Below, piece after piece: positions 10,586 through 19,769 of a DNA stretch of 64,000 nt. A program made the translations under genes and the position numbers. Within the stretch, counting starts at the first letter, position 1. Every line of letters starts with the position of its first letter. Under the pieces are notes generated by a model. It was not told the origin of the DNA. It searched no databases and saw only the letters and a program-made list of their open reading frames with translations. The DNA is from Bacteroidota bacterium (GTDB lineage Bacteria > Bacteroidota > Bacteroidia > Chitinophagales > Chitinophagaceae), in assembly GCA_022708055.1 (NCBI GenBank), contig JAKIZK010000001.1:1-64000 (forward strand), written 5' to 3'.

Positions 10586-11611
10586 TTAATTGATAGCCCT
10601 TCCGCCCAATAAAATAGCGTAGGCATCTACTTTATGAAACTGATACGCTCGGTCAAATATGGCATCTGCAGATGCTTTTGGTGCCGCACCCAATACATTA
10701 CTATTTAGTTCTCTCAGTTGCTTTTGGCTTTGCTCGTATCGGCTACCTGCCGGAATAATATTTGCTTCTTCCAAAAATTCACCGGCTACCTTCAGCAAGT
10801 CATTGGTGCCTGCCGATACACCGTTGATCTTTAATCCGCCAATATTGAGCACACTATCAAGCCCAAGTATTTTTGAAAGTTTTGCCATTTTATCCAAATC
10901 AGGGAACAGTGGTGCAATGTCTCTGTCAATTACAAAACGCTCTGCCGTTGGAAATTTTTCATCCATATCTTTTACAAATGCAGCATTGCCGGCCGCAGGT
11001 GCACCAAATGTGATGAGTTGCAACTGTAATGATTGCGATGCAGGTAAACTTTTTTTCAAATATCCGGCCAGCGGGTAAGCCAGATTGCCACCCAGGCTAT
11101 GTCCGGTTATCACGATACTGGAGCCTGCTGGAATTTTTTGTTCAATAAACGCTTTGATAGAAAGTGATGATGATTTGTCTGTTAGCTTCAATAAATTTTG
11201 AAAGCCAATAAAACTGCCTTTACTGATGTAAGCATCCTTCACCGTATCGGCATATTCCCATTTTTTCATGGTGAATATGTTGAAATCCTGAAGAATAAAA
11301 TTTTGAAACCCGGCATTGCTGAATTCAATTACCGATCCACGAATAACTAATGCATATTGATTGCTGTCTTTCTTTTTTACAATCATTGCCAGATTGCCAT
11401 CAACGGCATCGGGATAAAAAACTATTTCAAATTCCGGTGCATATTTGGCCATAGAATCGGCCGGATTATTTTTATATACCAGTTGATTGAGTAAAACCAC
11501 ATCCTTTGCACGCAAAGGCTGAGCCGGTGTTTTGCTTTTTTCTTTTTTGCCGCCACAGGCCGCTAAAAGCAAAACAAAAAAGAAGCAAAAATTTATGAAT
11601 GTTTTTTGCAT
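10586..11611 (-). CDS. Lipase class 3-type alpha/beta hydrolase lipoprotein
   Basis: 341 aa. The signal peptide ends in a lipobox (LLLAACGG), so it is likely an outer-membrane or periplasmic lipoprotein. The nucleophile elbow GHSLGG sits near residue 170 in IVITGHSLGGNLAYPL, followed by ITFGAPAAGN, typical of class 3 triacylglycerol lipases. A downstream DRDIAPLFPDL segment offers a candidate catalytic Asp. Substrate is unknown: lipid or another ester. It converges with the small gene at 10581, only 4 bp apart, with no clear terminator between. Confidence 0.82.
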   Translation of the reverse strand: MQKTFINFCFFFVLLLAACGGKKEKSKTPAQPLRAKDVVLLNQLVYKNNPADSMAKYAPEFEIVFYPDAVDGNLAMIVKKKDSNQYALVIRGSVIEFSNAGFQNFILQDFNIFTMKKWEYADTVKDAYISKGSFIGFQNLLKLTDKSSSLSIKAFIEQKIPAGSSIVITGHSLGGNLAYPLAGYLKKSLPASQSLQLQLITFGAPAAGNAAFVKDMDEKFPTAERFVIDRDIAPLFPDLDKMAKLSKILGLDSVLNIGGLKINGVSAGTNDLLKVAGEFLEEANIIPAGSRYEQSQKQLRELNSNVLGAAPKASADAIFDRAYQFHKVDAYAILLGGRAIN

Positions 11612-11700
11612 AATATATTAATAACCATTAATGCTTCGCTGAGATGCGTATCAAACCGAACAAGCTTGCAGTTGACCGAAAACCAAACAGGAACAATGGA

Positions 11701-12375
11701 TTATTTTTTTTCCTTTTTTTCAAACATCAGCTCTTTCACTTTCTCTTTGTCTTCTTTTTCCTTTTTCAAATCGAACATAGTGCCAAACACAAGATCCCAT
11801 AATGTAGAGCTAACGCCAAAGCCATTATGTTCATTTTTGTAATGATGCAGGTGATGATTGCGCCACAGCGGCTTCATCCATTTGAAAGGTGGATTCCAGG
11901 CATGTATGGCATAGTGCATAGTACCATACATCAAATAACCCAATACAAAACCCGGGAAGAACATAAATGTATAGTTCTTCATTATTAAATACATAAGCCC
12001 GAATAAAGAGGAAGAAATAATAATGCTGGGTACGGGTGGCATAAAAAGACGCTGCTTATCACGTGGATAATGGTGGTGATTGCCATGCAGTGTATAAACA
12101 AACTTGGTAGCACCCGGCCCTTTGGGCACCCAGTGAAAAATAAAGCGATGAGCTATGTATTCAAAAAGTGTCCAGAAGAGCATACCGCCAAAAAATACCA
12201 GCAAAATTGTTTTGGTGCTAAAATCATATTGGGTAGCGGCCAGATAAATCAGGTAGCTGAGGATGGGAATATACATACCCCAGATAACCAATGGATGCGC
12301 CTTGGTAAGTGCTTCCAGAAAATCGTTTTTAAACAAACGGGCTTGCCCCTTATTGTGTATTTTTTCGAAATGCAT
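11701..12375 (-). CDS. Fatty acid hydroxylase superfamily membrane enzyme
   Basis: 224 aa di-iron membrane oxygenase of the fatty acid hydroxylase / sterol desaturase superfamily. Histidine clusters are in order: EYIAHRFIFHW, LHGNHHHYPRD, MHYAIHAW and RNHHLHHYKNEHNGFGVSS. About four hydrophobic helices surround them. The layout resembles FA2H/Scs7-type 2-hydroxylases that hydroxylate sphingolipid acyl chains, and sphingolipids are made by many Bacteroidota; that substrate is inferred. An in-frame TTG lies 45 bp upstream, but the ATG at 12375 is preceded by TATCTTTG only 4 bases away, so the message is probably leaderless and the ATG the true start. The tail is strikingly Lys/Glu-rich. Confidence 0.88.
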   Translation of the reverse strand: MHFEKIHNKGQARLFKNDFLEALTKAHPLVIWGMYIPILSYLIYLAATQYDFSTKTILLVFFGGMLFWTLFEYIAHRFIFHWVPKGPGATKFVYTLHGNHHHYPRDKQRLFMPPVPSIIISSSLFGLMYLIMKNYTFMFFPGFVLGYLMYGTMHYAIHAWNPPFKWMKPLWRNHHLHHYKNEHNGFGVSSTLWDLVFGTMFDLKKEKEDKEKVKELMFEKKEKK

Positions 12376-12379
12376 GGTG

Positions 12380-12387
12380 CAAAGATA
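12380..12387 (-). promoter_or_regulatory. -7 promoter box (TATCTTTG), near-leaderless
   Basis: Exact TAnnTTTG match ending 4 bases before the hydroxylase ATG, placing transcription start at or next to the start codon. It also rules out the upstream TTG start. Confidence 0.65.
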
Positions 12388-12423
12388 AGGAGTGGAAAAT
12401 TGCAAGAAATTATTAGGCAAATT

Positions 12424-14937
12424 TTATACTCCTTTTAATATCTCATCCACCCTCAAAAACCGATAGCCTTTTGATTTTAAGTAACTGATCAGTTGGGGGA
12501 GTTGATGATAAAATTTTTCGGTTCTATGAGAGCCGGCTCCTATGTGCATGAGTAATAAAAAACCATTCAACCCCGAAGCATGTGATTGCTCATAATTTAT
12601 GATTGAGTTATAGATGACGTTATTGCTGCGATAAGCTTTTTCATTATCTGTAGTATAATCGGCATGACTTAAAGTGCCGAGTGTGTAATTAATCAGTTGT
12701 AGTTTTAATTCGCTTGTCCAGCCCGCAATGGAGTCGTTGTACCACTCATACGGCGGCAGAAATAAAGCAGCCTGATTTATTTTGATACCATGCCTGGACA
12801 TAGCAGTGTAACTATCAGCCAAATCAAACTGGAACTGCTTTTTTGAAACCAATAAACTATCTCGCTTTTTCCAGTCGCAGTATAAAAGATGCTTATCGGA
12901 ATGAGAACCCAGATAGTTTCCATTTATACGCAGAGACTGAATGAGTTTTTTAAACTTCTTATTTCTATAAAAATCTCCTGTAAAAAAGAATGATGCATTT
13001 ATTTTTTCTTGCCTTAATGTTTTCAAAATAAATTCACCGCCTTCAGCAAACTCATGTCCGGTAAAAATCAATGCAATATTTTTTTGCGTGGAGTCGCCTC
13101 TTATCACAGCCCCCCGACTGTAAGAAAAATCATTTTTTTGCAGAGTTACTGTTTTCGTGACTGGGCTTTTTTTTTGTGAACTTTCTTTTGCGGCCAATAA
13201 ATATATGAGCGAAGCCGTGCCATCCATCGTAGGTTCATTGGTACTATAATCGCCGTAATCATCATGATAAACCACCAGGTCACTTTGAAAATCGGCATAT
13301 TCATCCGGTTGATAAAGTTTTATGCCTATCAGATTATTGTAGATACTTCCATACACAGGCCCGTCCACAAGTCCGCCATCAATAGGATAGTTTTTTAAAT
13401 GCGTAAATGCAGAATGTGGATCAACCGGTGTATCGCCCCAGGTAGGTAAGCCGTAAACCATGCTGGTGCCCCATGGATTGCAGCCAAACAACCAATCAAA
13501 GTTGGCCTGCTCCAATTCTTCAAACGTTGCATCGCCCGTCAATAGCCTGTACCAGTAGCATTGTATTGCAAATGAAGTTGTCAGGTTATTGCTACACCAG
13601 ATATATGGAATGCCTCTGTAAAAAGCGTTCTGTTTTGCTTTCTCCCACACTTGCTGAATTCCTTTTCTGTAATAGCTGATAATTGTATCTCTTTTGCTTC
13701 CCTTTAATTGCTTTGCAAATTCATAATGCCCGAGGTTGATAAACGGATACCATTGATAATGTGCGGCTGTATCTGTACCCAGCCAGGGTGTTATTTTTTC
13801 AATTTGAGAAAAATTGAATGCTTCATCCAAAAGTTTTTTATTCTTTGTAATATCCGATAAGGCCGCAGCAGCCAGTTCCATATCATCGCTCCAGTTCATT
13901 TCGGCATAGATATACGGAGAACGAACAGAAGCGGTTTGTGTATAACCGATTTTCTTCTTGGCAAACTGATATGCCGATAAAGATTTTTCATAAAGCTTTG
14001 AAGCGTATTGCGGACTTTGCTTTTCAAATAGTTTATAACCGAGGGCAAAGGCACTGGTAAATTTTCCTGCCGTGGAGCTGGTGCCTGTGGTTGTATTCAT
14101 ATATTTTCCTCTTTGCTGTGGCTCACCGCTTACAAAATAAACCGGTCGCTCGAAACCACGTCCATAAAAAGTATCTTGCCCGGGAATACGCATACCCATG
14201 TGGTCGCGGTCATCAGCTATCTGGTTAAACATCCAATCAGCCCGGGGGTGCATTTTCATCAACCAGTCCAACCCCCATTTTGCTTCATCCAATACATCGG
14301 CAATATTGTTTTTTCCATCCAGCCCATTAGCAAGTTTTTCATCATTAAAAATTTGAGGAAAATCTCTGTATGCTGCCAACAAATGATAAACAGTATTTGC
14401 AGATGTTGTGCTGTATTGCAAATAATCACTGGCATCGTGCCAGCCGCCTACTACATCAATGCGGGTGCTGTCTTTTATTCCTTCTTTTTCACCATAGAGT
14501 ACATAACCATCATGTGTATGACAGCTGTCTTTTAAAAAAGGATTGAAGCCTGTGCGTTGCTGCCGCATATATCGAAGGCAAAAATCGGCAGCACCTTTGT
14601 ACACCTCTTCACCTATTTCAAACTCGGGTGATTTTGTTTCGCCTGCTTTTAAGTAATAATGACCCGGTTTGTTGAATTTCGTAAAATTGAGTCTTGCAAC
14701 TTGTGTGAATGGCCCGTATCCACTAAAATCATTTTTAGCTGCTCCGCTGTAAGCTATTTTGCCGGTAACTGCATTTACCAACTGCCATTTATGAATCCCT
14801 TTTTCCCCTTTGCTGCACCATACTGCCACTTTTATTCCCTGTGGCTTATACCCAAGTTGGTTGATGCGAATCCATGTATCGGTCTTTTGCGAAAAACTAA
14901 CAACAGGTAAGAGCAATAAAAGTAATAATGTTTTCAT
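12424..14937 (-). CDS. GH9 glycoside hydrolase fused to a polysaccharide-deacetylase-like domain
   Basis: 837 aa secreted enzyme. Signal peptide (MKTLLLLLLLPVVSFSQ), then an N-terminal Ig-like domain starting WIRINQLGYKPQG, then a GH9 (alpha/alpha)6 barrel of about 115-590: DVVGGWHDASDYLQY (water-activating Asp pair), CNPWGTSMVYGLPTWGDTP, DPHSAF and the acid in YSTNEPTMDG. The C-terminal 219 residues (about 619-837) resemble NodB deacetylases: SHSDKH metal histidines, LPPYEW and the final LLLMHIGAG. The usual TFDD motif is replaced by FTGHEF, so deacetylase activity is uncertain. GH9 enzymes cut beta-1,4-glucans, and some Bacteroidota members act on other glycans. The start is ATG at 14937; a GTG two codons earlier is possible. 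Confidence 0.88.
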   Translation of the reverse strand: MKTLLLLLLLPVVSFSQKTDTWIRINQLGYKPQGIKVAVWCSKGEKGIHKWQLVNAVTGKIAYSGAAKNDFSGYGPFTQVARLNFTKFNKPGHYYLKAGETKSPEFEIGEEVYKGAADFCLRYMRQQRTGFNPFLKDSCHTHDGYVLYGEKEGIKDSTRIDVVGGWHDASDYLQYSTTSANTVYHLLAAYRDFPQIFNDEKLANGLDGKNNIADVLDEAKWGLDWLMKMHPRADWMFNQIADDRDHMGMRIPGQDTFYGRGFERPVYFVSGEPQQRGKYMNTTTGTSSTAGKFTSAFALGYKLFEKQSPQYASKLYEKSLSAYQFAKKKIGYTQTASVRSPYIYAEMNWSDDMELAAAALSDITKNKKLLDEAFNFSQIEKITPWLGTDTAAHYQWYPFINLGHYEFAKQLKGSKRDTIISYYRKGIQQVWEKAKQNAFYRGIPYIWCSNNLTTSFAIQCYWYRLLTGDATFEELEQANFDWLFGCNPWGTSMVYGLPTWGDTPVDPHSAFTHLKNYPIDGGLVDGPVYGSIYNNLIGIKLYQPDEYADFQSDLVVYHDDYGDYSTNEPTMDGTASLIYLLAAKESSQKKSPVTKTVTLQKNDFSYSRGAVIRGDSTQKNIALIFTGHEFAEGGEFILKTLRQEKINASFFFTGDFYRNKKFKKLIQSLRINGNYLGSHSDKHLLYCDWKKRDSLLVSKKQFQFDLADSYTAMSRHGIKINQAALFLPPYEWYNDSIAGWTSELKLQLINYTLGTLSHADYTTDNEKAYRSNNVIYNSIINYEQSHASGLNGFLLLMHIGAGSHRTEKFYHQLPQLISYLKSKGYRFLRVDEILKGV

Positions 14938-15029
14938 AGCCACAATTTACAACCAAGCGCATTAACTTAGCGGCTCAAATTTTATTAATTACAGCGAATA
15001 GCATTTGAAGAATTCTTAAAATATAACTC

Positions 15030-16034
15030 ATGAAGTTTGTTACCTACCTCAAAGAAGAAAGAGATCAACTAGGTGTATTAATCAAAAATACCATTTATGA
15101 TATGGAAGTACTGCACCCCGATTTGCCCGGCAGTATGAGTATGTTTTTAAATTATTGGGATGAGTCGTACCCGGTAGCACAGGCCGGCGAAATAATGCTG
15201 AGAGAAGGAACCCGCACCAGCAATAAAGGAATTCCTTTAAGCGAAGTACAGTTATTGGCACCGGTTCCTTTTCCTACCAGTTGTCGCGATGGTTATGCTT
15301 TTCGCCAACACGTAGCGGCTGCACGTCGCAATCGTAAAGTGGATATGATACCCGAGTTTGATCAATACCCGATTTTTTATTTTACCAATCATCATAGCAT
15401 ACAAGGCCCGGGCAATATCAATTGTATGCCCGATCATTTTGAAAAATTAGACTTTGAGCTGGAAGCAGCCATCGTTATTTGTAAACATGGCAGAAATATC
15501 AAAGCATCGGAAGCTGATGAATATATTGGCGGCCTCATGATTATGAATGACATGAGTGCAAGGCGATTGCAAATGGAAGAAATGCTTTTAAATCTGGGGC
15601 CGGCAAAAGGAAAAGATTTTTCAACCGTAATTGGGCCTTGGCTGGTTACGTTAGATGAATTGAAGGAGTTTGAAGTCCCCTGCAAAGAAAATCATATAGG
15701 TAAAAGTTGGAATCTGGCAATGAAATGTTGGGTAAATGGTAAGCAGGTAAGTGCAGGAAATCTGGCAGATATGGACTGGACCTTTGCCGAAATAATTGAA
15801 AGAGCATCTTATGGCGTTGATTTATTTGCCGGCGATGTAATAGGAAGTGGCACTGTAGGTACAGGCTGTTTTTTGGAATTGAACGGAACCGGAAAACTAA
15901 ATGATCCCAATTATCAGGAGCAATGGTTACAAGCCGGAGATGAAGTAGAAATGGAAATAGATAAATTAGGAAGACTGAGCAATACGATAGTAGCGGAAGA
16001 AACCGATTGGAGTATTTTGAAGTTGAAAAAATAA
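15030..16034 (+). CDS. Fumarylacetoacetate hydrolase (FAH) family protein
   Basis: 334 aa cytoplasmic hydrolase of the FAH superfamily, which cleaves C-C bonds in 3,5-diketo acids using a divalent metal. Seen: N-terminal MKFVTYLKEERDQLGVL, a metal-site stretch with FELEAAIVICKHGRNI, IGGLMIMNDMSARRLQ, and the closing GDVIGSGTVGTGCFLELNG and GDEVEMEIDKLGRLSN. Length and layout fit the fumarylacetoacetase-like bacterial branch of tyrosine/homogentisate breakdown. The next gene, a flavin-reductase-like protein, is a frequent neighbour of tyrosine-degradation genes in Bacteroidota, which supports the pathway, but hppD and hmgA are not in this window. The exact substrate is inferred. Confidence 0.82.
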   Translation: MKFVTYLKEERDQLGVLIKNTIYDMEVLHPDLPGSMSMFLNYWDESYPVAQAGEIMLREGTRTSNKGIPLSEVQLLAPVPFPTSCRDGYAFRQHVAAARRNRKVDMIPEFDQYPIFYFTNHHSIQGPGNINCMPDHFEKLDFELEAAIVICKHGRNIKASEADEYIGGLMIMNDMSARRLQMEEMLLNLGPAKGKDFSTVIGPWLVTLDELKEFEVPCKENHIGKSWNLAMKCWVNGKQVSAGNLADMDWTFAEIIERASYGVDLFAGDVIGSGTVGTGCFLELNGTGKLNDPNYQEQWLQAGDEVEMEIDKLGRLSNTIVAEETDWSILKLKK

Positions 16035-16144
16035 AGAGAGAGAAGGACGCAGATGGGTTATGATGATTATGAGGGCGCAGATAAGGATTAAATCATAATA
16101 TATCTTAACCATCTTAACAAATCAGCGTTCCAAAAAAAACAATA

Positions 16145-17026
16145 ATGAAACTGGATTTAAAAGAGTTAACGACTGTTCAACGGCAATATTACCTCCAACA
16201 TGTTATTGCACCCAGGCCCATTTGCTTTGCCTCAACTATTGACAAAGCAGGTAATGTAAACCTGAGCCCATTTAGTTTTTTTAATATGTTTTCTTCCCAT
16301 CCGCCCATTGTCATTTTTTCGCCTGCCCGTAGGGTAAGAAACAATACAACCAAACACACTTTACAAAATGTACAGGAAGTACCTGAGGTGGTTATCAATA
16401 TTGTAACCTACGATATGGTACAGCAAACATCATTAGCCAGTTGCGAATATCCCGAAGGCATCAATGAATTTTTAAAGGCAGGTTTTACACAAGAAAAAGC
16501 AAGTGTAGTAAAACCGCCAATGGTAAAAGAGAGTAAAATAAAATTAGAATGTAAGGTAATTGAAATAAAACCATTGGGTACCGAAGGGGGGGCCGGCAAT
16601 CTGGTTATATGTGAAGTATTGGTAATGCATATTGACGATGCACTGCTGAATGAAGAAAAAAAATTAGATCAAAGAAAAATCAATCATGTAGCACGTCTGG
16701 GTGGCGACTGGTACTGCAAGGTAGATGAAAACAGTTTGTTTGTAGTACCCAAACCCAATACCGAACTGGGAATTGGTGTGGATGCCTTGCCTGCCTCCAT
16801 ACGCTATAGCAAAATTCTTACAGGCAACGACCTGGGTATGCTGGCCAATGTGGAGGAAATGCCCATGATAGATCCTGCGTTTGATGACGACAGGTTAAAA
16901 CAGCTCATACAATATTATAGCATCAACCCCGCCGATTTAGAAAAAGAAACACATAGCTATGCTCATGAATTATTGAAACAGAATAAAGTAAGTGCCGCCT
17001 GGCAGGTTTTACTCACTACTTTGTAA
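16145..17026 (+). CDS. Flavin reductase-like domain protein
   Basis: 293 aa. The N-terminal ~200 residues are an FMN-binding split barrel of the flavin-reductase-like family: HVIAPRPICFASTIDKAGNV, NLSPFSFFNMFSSHPPIV and a C-terminal DQRKINHVARLGGDWYCKV. A ~70-residue helical extension follows. Such proteins use NAD(P)H to reduce FMN or act as FMN-dependent oxidoreductases. The pairing with an FAH-family gene 110 bp upstream suggests a role in aromatic degradation; this is inference from context. No signal peptide. The start is well placed, with purine-rich DNA just before ATG. Confidence 0.8.
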   Translation: MKLDLKELTTVQRQYYLQHVIAPRPICFASTIDKAGNVNLSPFSFFNMFSSHPPIVIFSPARRVRNNTTKHTLQNVQEVPEVVINIVTYDMVQQTSLASCEYPEGINEFLKAGFTQEKASVVKPPMVKESKIKLECKVIEIKPLGTEGGAGNLVICEVLVMHIDDALLNEEKKLDQRKINHVARLGGDWYCKVDENSLFVVPKPNTELGIGVDALPASIRYSKILTGNDLGMLANVEEMPMIDPAFDDDRLKQLIQYYSINPADLEKETHSYAHELLKQNKVSAAWQVLLTTL

Positions 17027-17097
17027 AACAGCAATTTTTTTTCATTGAATTTCATTGATAATTTTTATAACTTTAGTAAGTATCAAAACAACGGGTT

Positions 17098-17976
17098 ATG
17101 AAAAGTTTATTTCTGCTACTACTTGCTCCGGTTTTTTTTATCTCCTGCGTCAGTACCAAAAAGATGAACTCCGGCAAAAGCAAGTTGAATACATTAGACA
17201 GTCAGTTAGTATCATATCATAAAGATCTAGAACGGCTTGATCATGCACGAAAAGAAAAAGAAGCCAAAAATCAGCTTGACGATACTGCAAGTAATCGTAT
17301 CAAAAAATTTATTGACAACACGGCTATGAGGATTGATACCATTATAGAAAAAAACATGGTGTTGGTGAATGGTAATGAAATAAGCCGAAGTGATTGGAAC
17401 AATCTTAATACTGCAATCATAAGCACACAAGCTGCATCACAAACGATCAGCCGCCGAATTGTTTTTTTGGATGACCTTTTAAAGCGTAATCTGGTAGTAA
17501 AATTAGATCAAGATGTTTTATTTCCTCCGGGCAGCTACACAATTGCACCTGCATTAGTATCCAATATTGGAAAATTATTTGAACCGGCGGCAATTGAAAT
17601 AGATAAGTTTTCTGCCAAGTATCCCGATTTTCCACTGTCACTTGTAATTACTGCAAAAGGGTATGCTGATGCGACATCCATAAGTGAGGGATCGGGCTTG
17701 TATAATAAATTAAAAGAAAGAATGAAACTCTCCAATGCTGTGCCGGATTCCAAAGAGCTTAATAAAGAATTATCAAGAGCAAGGGCTGAAGAAGTAAAAA
17801 ATCTTTTTAAGCAGTATGCTGACTCCAGAAATGACAATGGCATTTATAAACGCAACATACTTTATGTTTTTGAAGGCAAGGGTGATGCCTTGCCCAATCC
17901 TGATGTAAAGGATTACAAAGTTGACGATCCCCGACGCAGAGTTGTGCTGCTATTCTGGAGTATTTTTCCAGACTAA
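17098..17976 (+). CDS. OmpA-like C-terminal domain lipoprotein
   Basis: 292 aa. The signal peptide ends FFISCVST, a lipobox with Cys17. A charged helical region follows (QLVSYHKDLERLDHARKE), then a beta/alpha domain with DQDVLFPPGSYTI, ITAKGYADAT, LSRARAEEVKNLF and a final DDPRRRVVLLFW. The last blocks match the peptidoglycan-binding OmpA/Pal pattern in order, although the spacing is longer than in classic OmpA and the canonical NxxLSxxRA is partly altered. Likely an outer-membrane lipoprotein that contacts peptidoglycan. It converges tail to tail with the DUF4197 gene 10 bp away. Confidence 0.68.
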   Translation: MKSLFLLLLAPVFFISCVSTKKMNSGKSKLNTLDSQLVSYHKDLERLDHARKEKEAKNQLDDTASNRIKKFIDNTAMRIDTIIEKNMVLVNGNEISRSDWNNLNTAIISTQAASQTISRRIVFLDDLLKRNLVVKLDQDVLFPPGSYTIAPALVSNIGKLFEPAAIEIDKFSAKYPDFPLSLVITAKGYADATSISEGSGLYNKLKERMKLSNAVPDSKELNKELSRARAEEVKNLFKQYADSRNDNGIYKRNILYVFEGKGDALPNPDVKDYKVDDPRRRVVLLFWSIFPD

Positions 17977-17986
17977 GCATACACAT

Positions 17987-18691
17987 TTACCACTTTGCTC
18001 CAAATACTTTACGTAATAAATCGGAAGTACGGGCGGCTATATTTTGCCTGATGTTTACTTCCTCTTTGCCTATTAAGTTGAACAGCGCAAATACGGCTCG
18101 GTCGGTTACAAAACCCGGTAAATCGGGGTTCAGCTTCTTAAGCGTAGTGGGGAAATTGTTATAAGTGTTTACAACATCGCCATAAAACTTGGTAGCATCC
18201 AGTTTGTCCAATGAGCTTCTAATAACAGGAGAGAAAGCCTCAATCAGTTTATCGGTAGTCTTTACTCTAAAAAAATGCGTAGCACTGGTATCTCCATTTT
18301 TAATGAGACCAATAGCATCGCTTAGCGTCATGCTTTTGATGGCATCAACAAAAATGGGTTTTGCAAAGCCGGCAGCATCTTCTGCAGCACGGTTAATTTG
18401 TAAAATGGCCTTGTCCACCATTTTATTCATACCCAAATCTCTTAGCGTGTTTTCTATCTTTTTAGCATCGGGGGGAAGTAAAATTTTATACAAAGCATCT
18501 TTAAAAAAGCCATCCGTTTTGTTTAACTGAAGGACAGCACCAATTACACCATTGCCCAGCGCTTCTTTGATTCCGGCTCCGGCTTCTGCTTCGGTTACGC
18601 CATTCCCACTCATTCCCGGCAGGGTAGAAAGCACATCACATGAAGAAAATACAAACATTGTTGATATGACCCAGAGATAAATTTTTCTCAT
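17987..18691 (-). CDS. DUF4197 lipoprotein
   Basis: 234 aa. The signal peptide ends in FSSCDVL, so it is lipidated. The body is all helical and fits DUF4197: TEAEAGAGIKEALGNGV, DALYKILLPPDAKKIENTL, KPIFVDAIKSMTLSDAIGLI, GDTSATHFFRVKT and the end RKVFGAKW. The family is widespread in Gram-negative bacteria, periplasmic, and of unknown function. Divergent from the Crp/Fnr gene with an 83-bp gap holding both promoters. Confidence 0.86.
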   Translation of the reverse strand: MRKIYLWVISTMFVFSSCDVLSTLPGMSGNGVTEAEAGAGIKEALGNGVIGAVLQLNKTDGFFKDALYKILLPPDAKKIENTLRDLGMNKMVDKAILQINRAAEDAAGFAKPIFVDAIKSMTLSDAIGLIKNGDTSATHFFRVKTTDKLIEAFSPVIRSSLDKLDATKFYGDVVNTYNNFPTTLKKLNPDLPGFVTDRAVFALFNLIGKEEVNIRQNIAARTSDLLRKVFGAKW

Positions 18692-18774
18692 TTTATTATT
18701 TTTTAAAATCTTGACACAAGTTAGTAATTACATTGTTGTTTTTCAATACTTTTATCAATCTCAAAAAATGCTCA

Positions 18775-19353
18775 ATGGTTGATTTGCTGATTAATGGTTT
18801 GGAAAAATTGCATCCAATAGACGATGCCTTAAAAGCAAAAGTGGCAAGTGTTGCGAAAATTTCTGAACATAAATCCGAAGATTATATTTTAAAAGGAGGG
18901 CAAACCTGTGATTGTGCTAGATTTATCGCCAAAGGACTTATTCGTTCTTATTACATTAAAGGGGATCGTCAGGTTACATCCCGATTCATGGGAGAAGGAT
19001 ATATTGCCACTTCCTGGATCAGCTTTTACACCCAAAAACCAGGTAATGAATATATGCAGGCCGTAGAAGAAACGGTAATTGTAAGTATATCCTATTCCGA
19101 TATTCAGAAACTATATAGGGAATTTCCAGAGTTTAATACAGTTGTACGCAAGCATCTTGAATATATTTTCTTTCTTGCCGAACAACGCACACAAATGTTA
19201 AGAAAACAAACAGCAGAAGAAAAATACCGATTTTTCATCACCAATCATCCTACTCTTATTCAAAGAGTGCCTTTGCGACATATTGCCAGCTATCTGGGCA
19301 TGAATGAAGAAACCCTTAGCAGAGTAAGAAGTAAGCTCAAGAAAAAAAAATAG
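18775..19353 (+). CDS. Crp/Fnr family transcriptional regulator
   Basis: 192 aa. The N-terminal cyclic-nucleotide-binding-like beta roll covers about 20-115 (EDYILKGGQTCDCARFIAKG, then GEGYIATSWISFY). A long dimer helix follows (EQRTQMLRKQTAEEKYRFF), then a C-terminal winged helix-turn-helix with VPLRHIASYLGMNEETLSRV. No FNR-type N-terminal cysteine cluster, so it is not an oxygen-sensing Fe-S FNR; the single CDC pair at the roll is unusual but not cluster-like. The frame is open 14 codons upstream to TTG; I choose ATG at 18775. It probably regulates its own or the divergent gene. Effector unknown. Confidence 0.86.
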   Translation: MVDLLINGLEKLHPIDDALKAKVASVAKISEHKSEDYILKGGQTCDCARFIAKGLIRSYYIKGDRQVTSRFMGEGYIATSWISFYTQKPGNEYMQAVEETVIVSISYSDIQKLYREFPEFNTVVRKHLEYIFFLAEQRTQMLRKQTAEEKYRFFITNHPTLIQRVPLRHIASYLGMNEETLSRVRSKLKKKK

Positions 19354-19755
19354 TATTTATTTTACGATTTTGACTTTTGTCAAGGTGAATAATTGCATTC
19401 TATATTATCTTGTGCTTCAATTCATTTCCTTTTTACTCTTTTCAAAAAGCATTAACCATTTAACCTTATTACTTCTTATTTAAAGGAAATAATTTTTTCA
19501 TTTTGAAAAATGTATAGATTACAAATTCCTCTTTTAAATATTCATTTTTTCAAATTCGGTGACAATAATCTTTAGTTGGTCGCAAATTTTTGAGGCCAAT
19601 CAATATTTCTAAATTCAAAAAAACTGCTGTATTTCTTTTTTAACTTACAGATTCTGCTTGATTTCTCGTTTTTCAATGGTCGCAATTAATTTTCCCAAGC
19701 CGCTGGTTTTCAAATAAATCCATGTTTTTTTATTTGCCTTTCTGTACCTAAATTG
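19354..19755. other. Gene-free AT-rich stretch upstream of a long-leader promoter
   Basis: About 400 bp between the Crp/Fnr stop and the promoter at 19756. I see no credible coding frame, no RNA gene and no strong repeat. 'ggtcgcaa' occurs twice (about 19578 and 19678), too little to call a site. Confidence 0.5.
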
Positions 19756-19763
19756 TATCTTTG
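19733..19763 (+). promoter_or_regulatory. Promoter with -33 TTTG and -7 TATCTTTG at 19-bp spacing
   Basis: TTTG at 19733-19736 and TATCTTTG at 19756-19763 are separated by 19 bp, the best-spaced Bacteroidota-type promoter in the window. Transcription would start near 19770 and give a leader of about 200 nt before the barrel gene. Confidence 0.65.
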
Positions 19764-19769
19764 CCGCCA

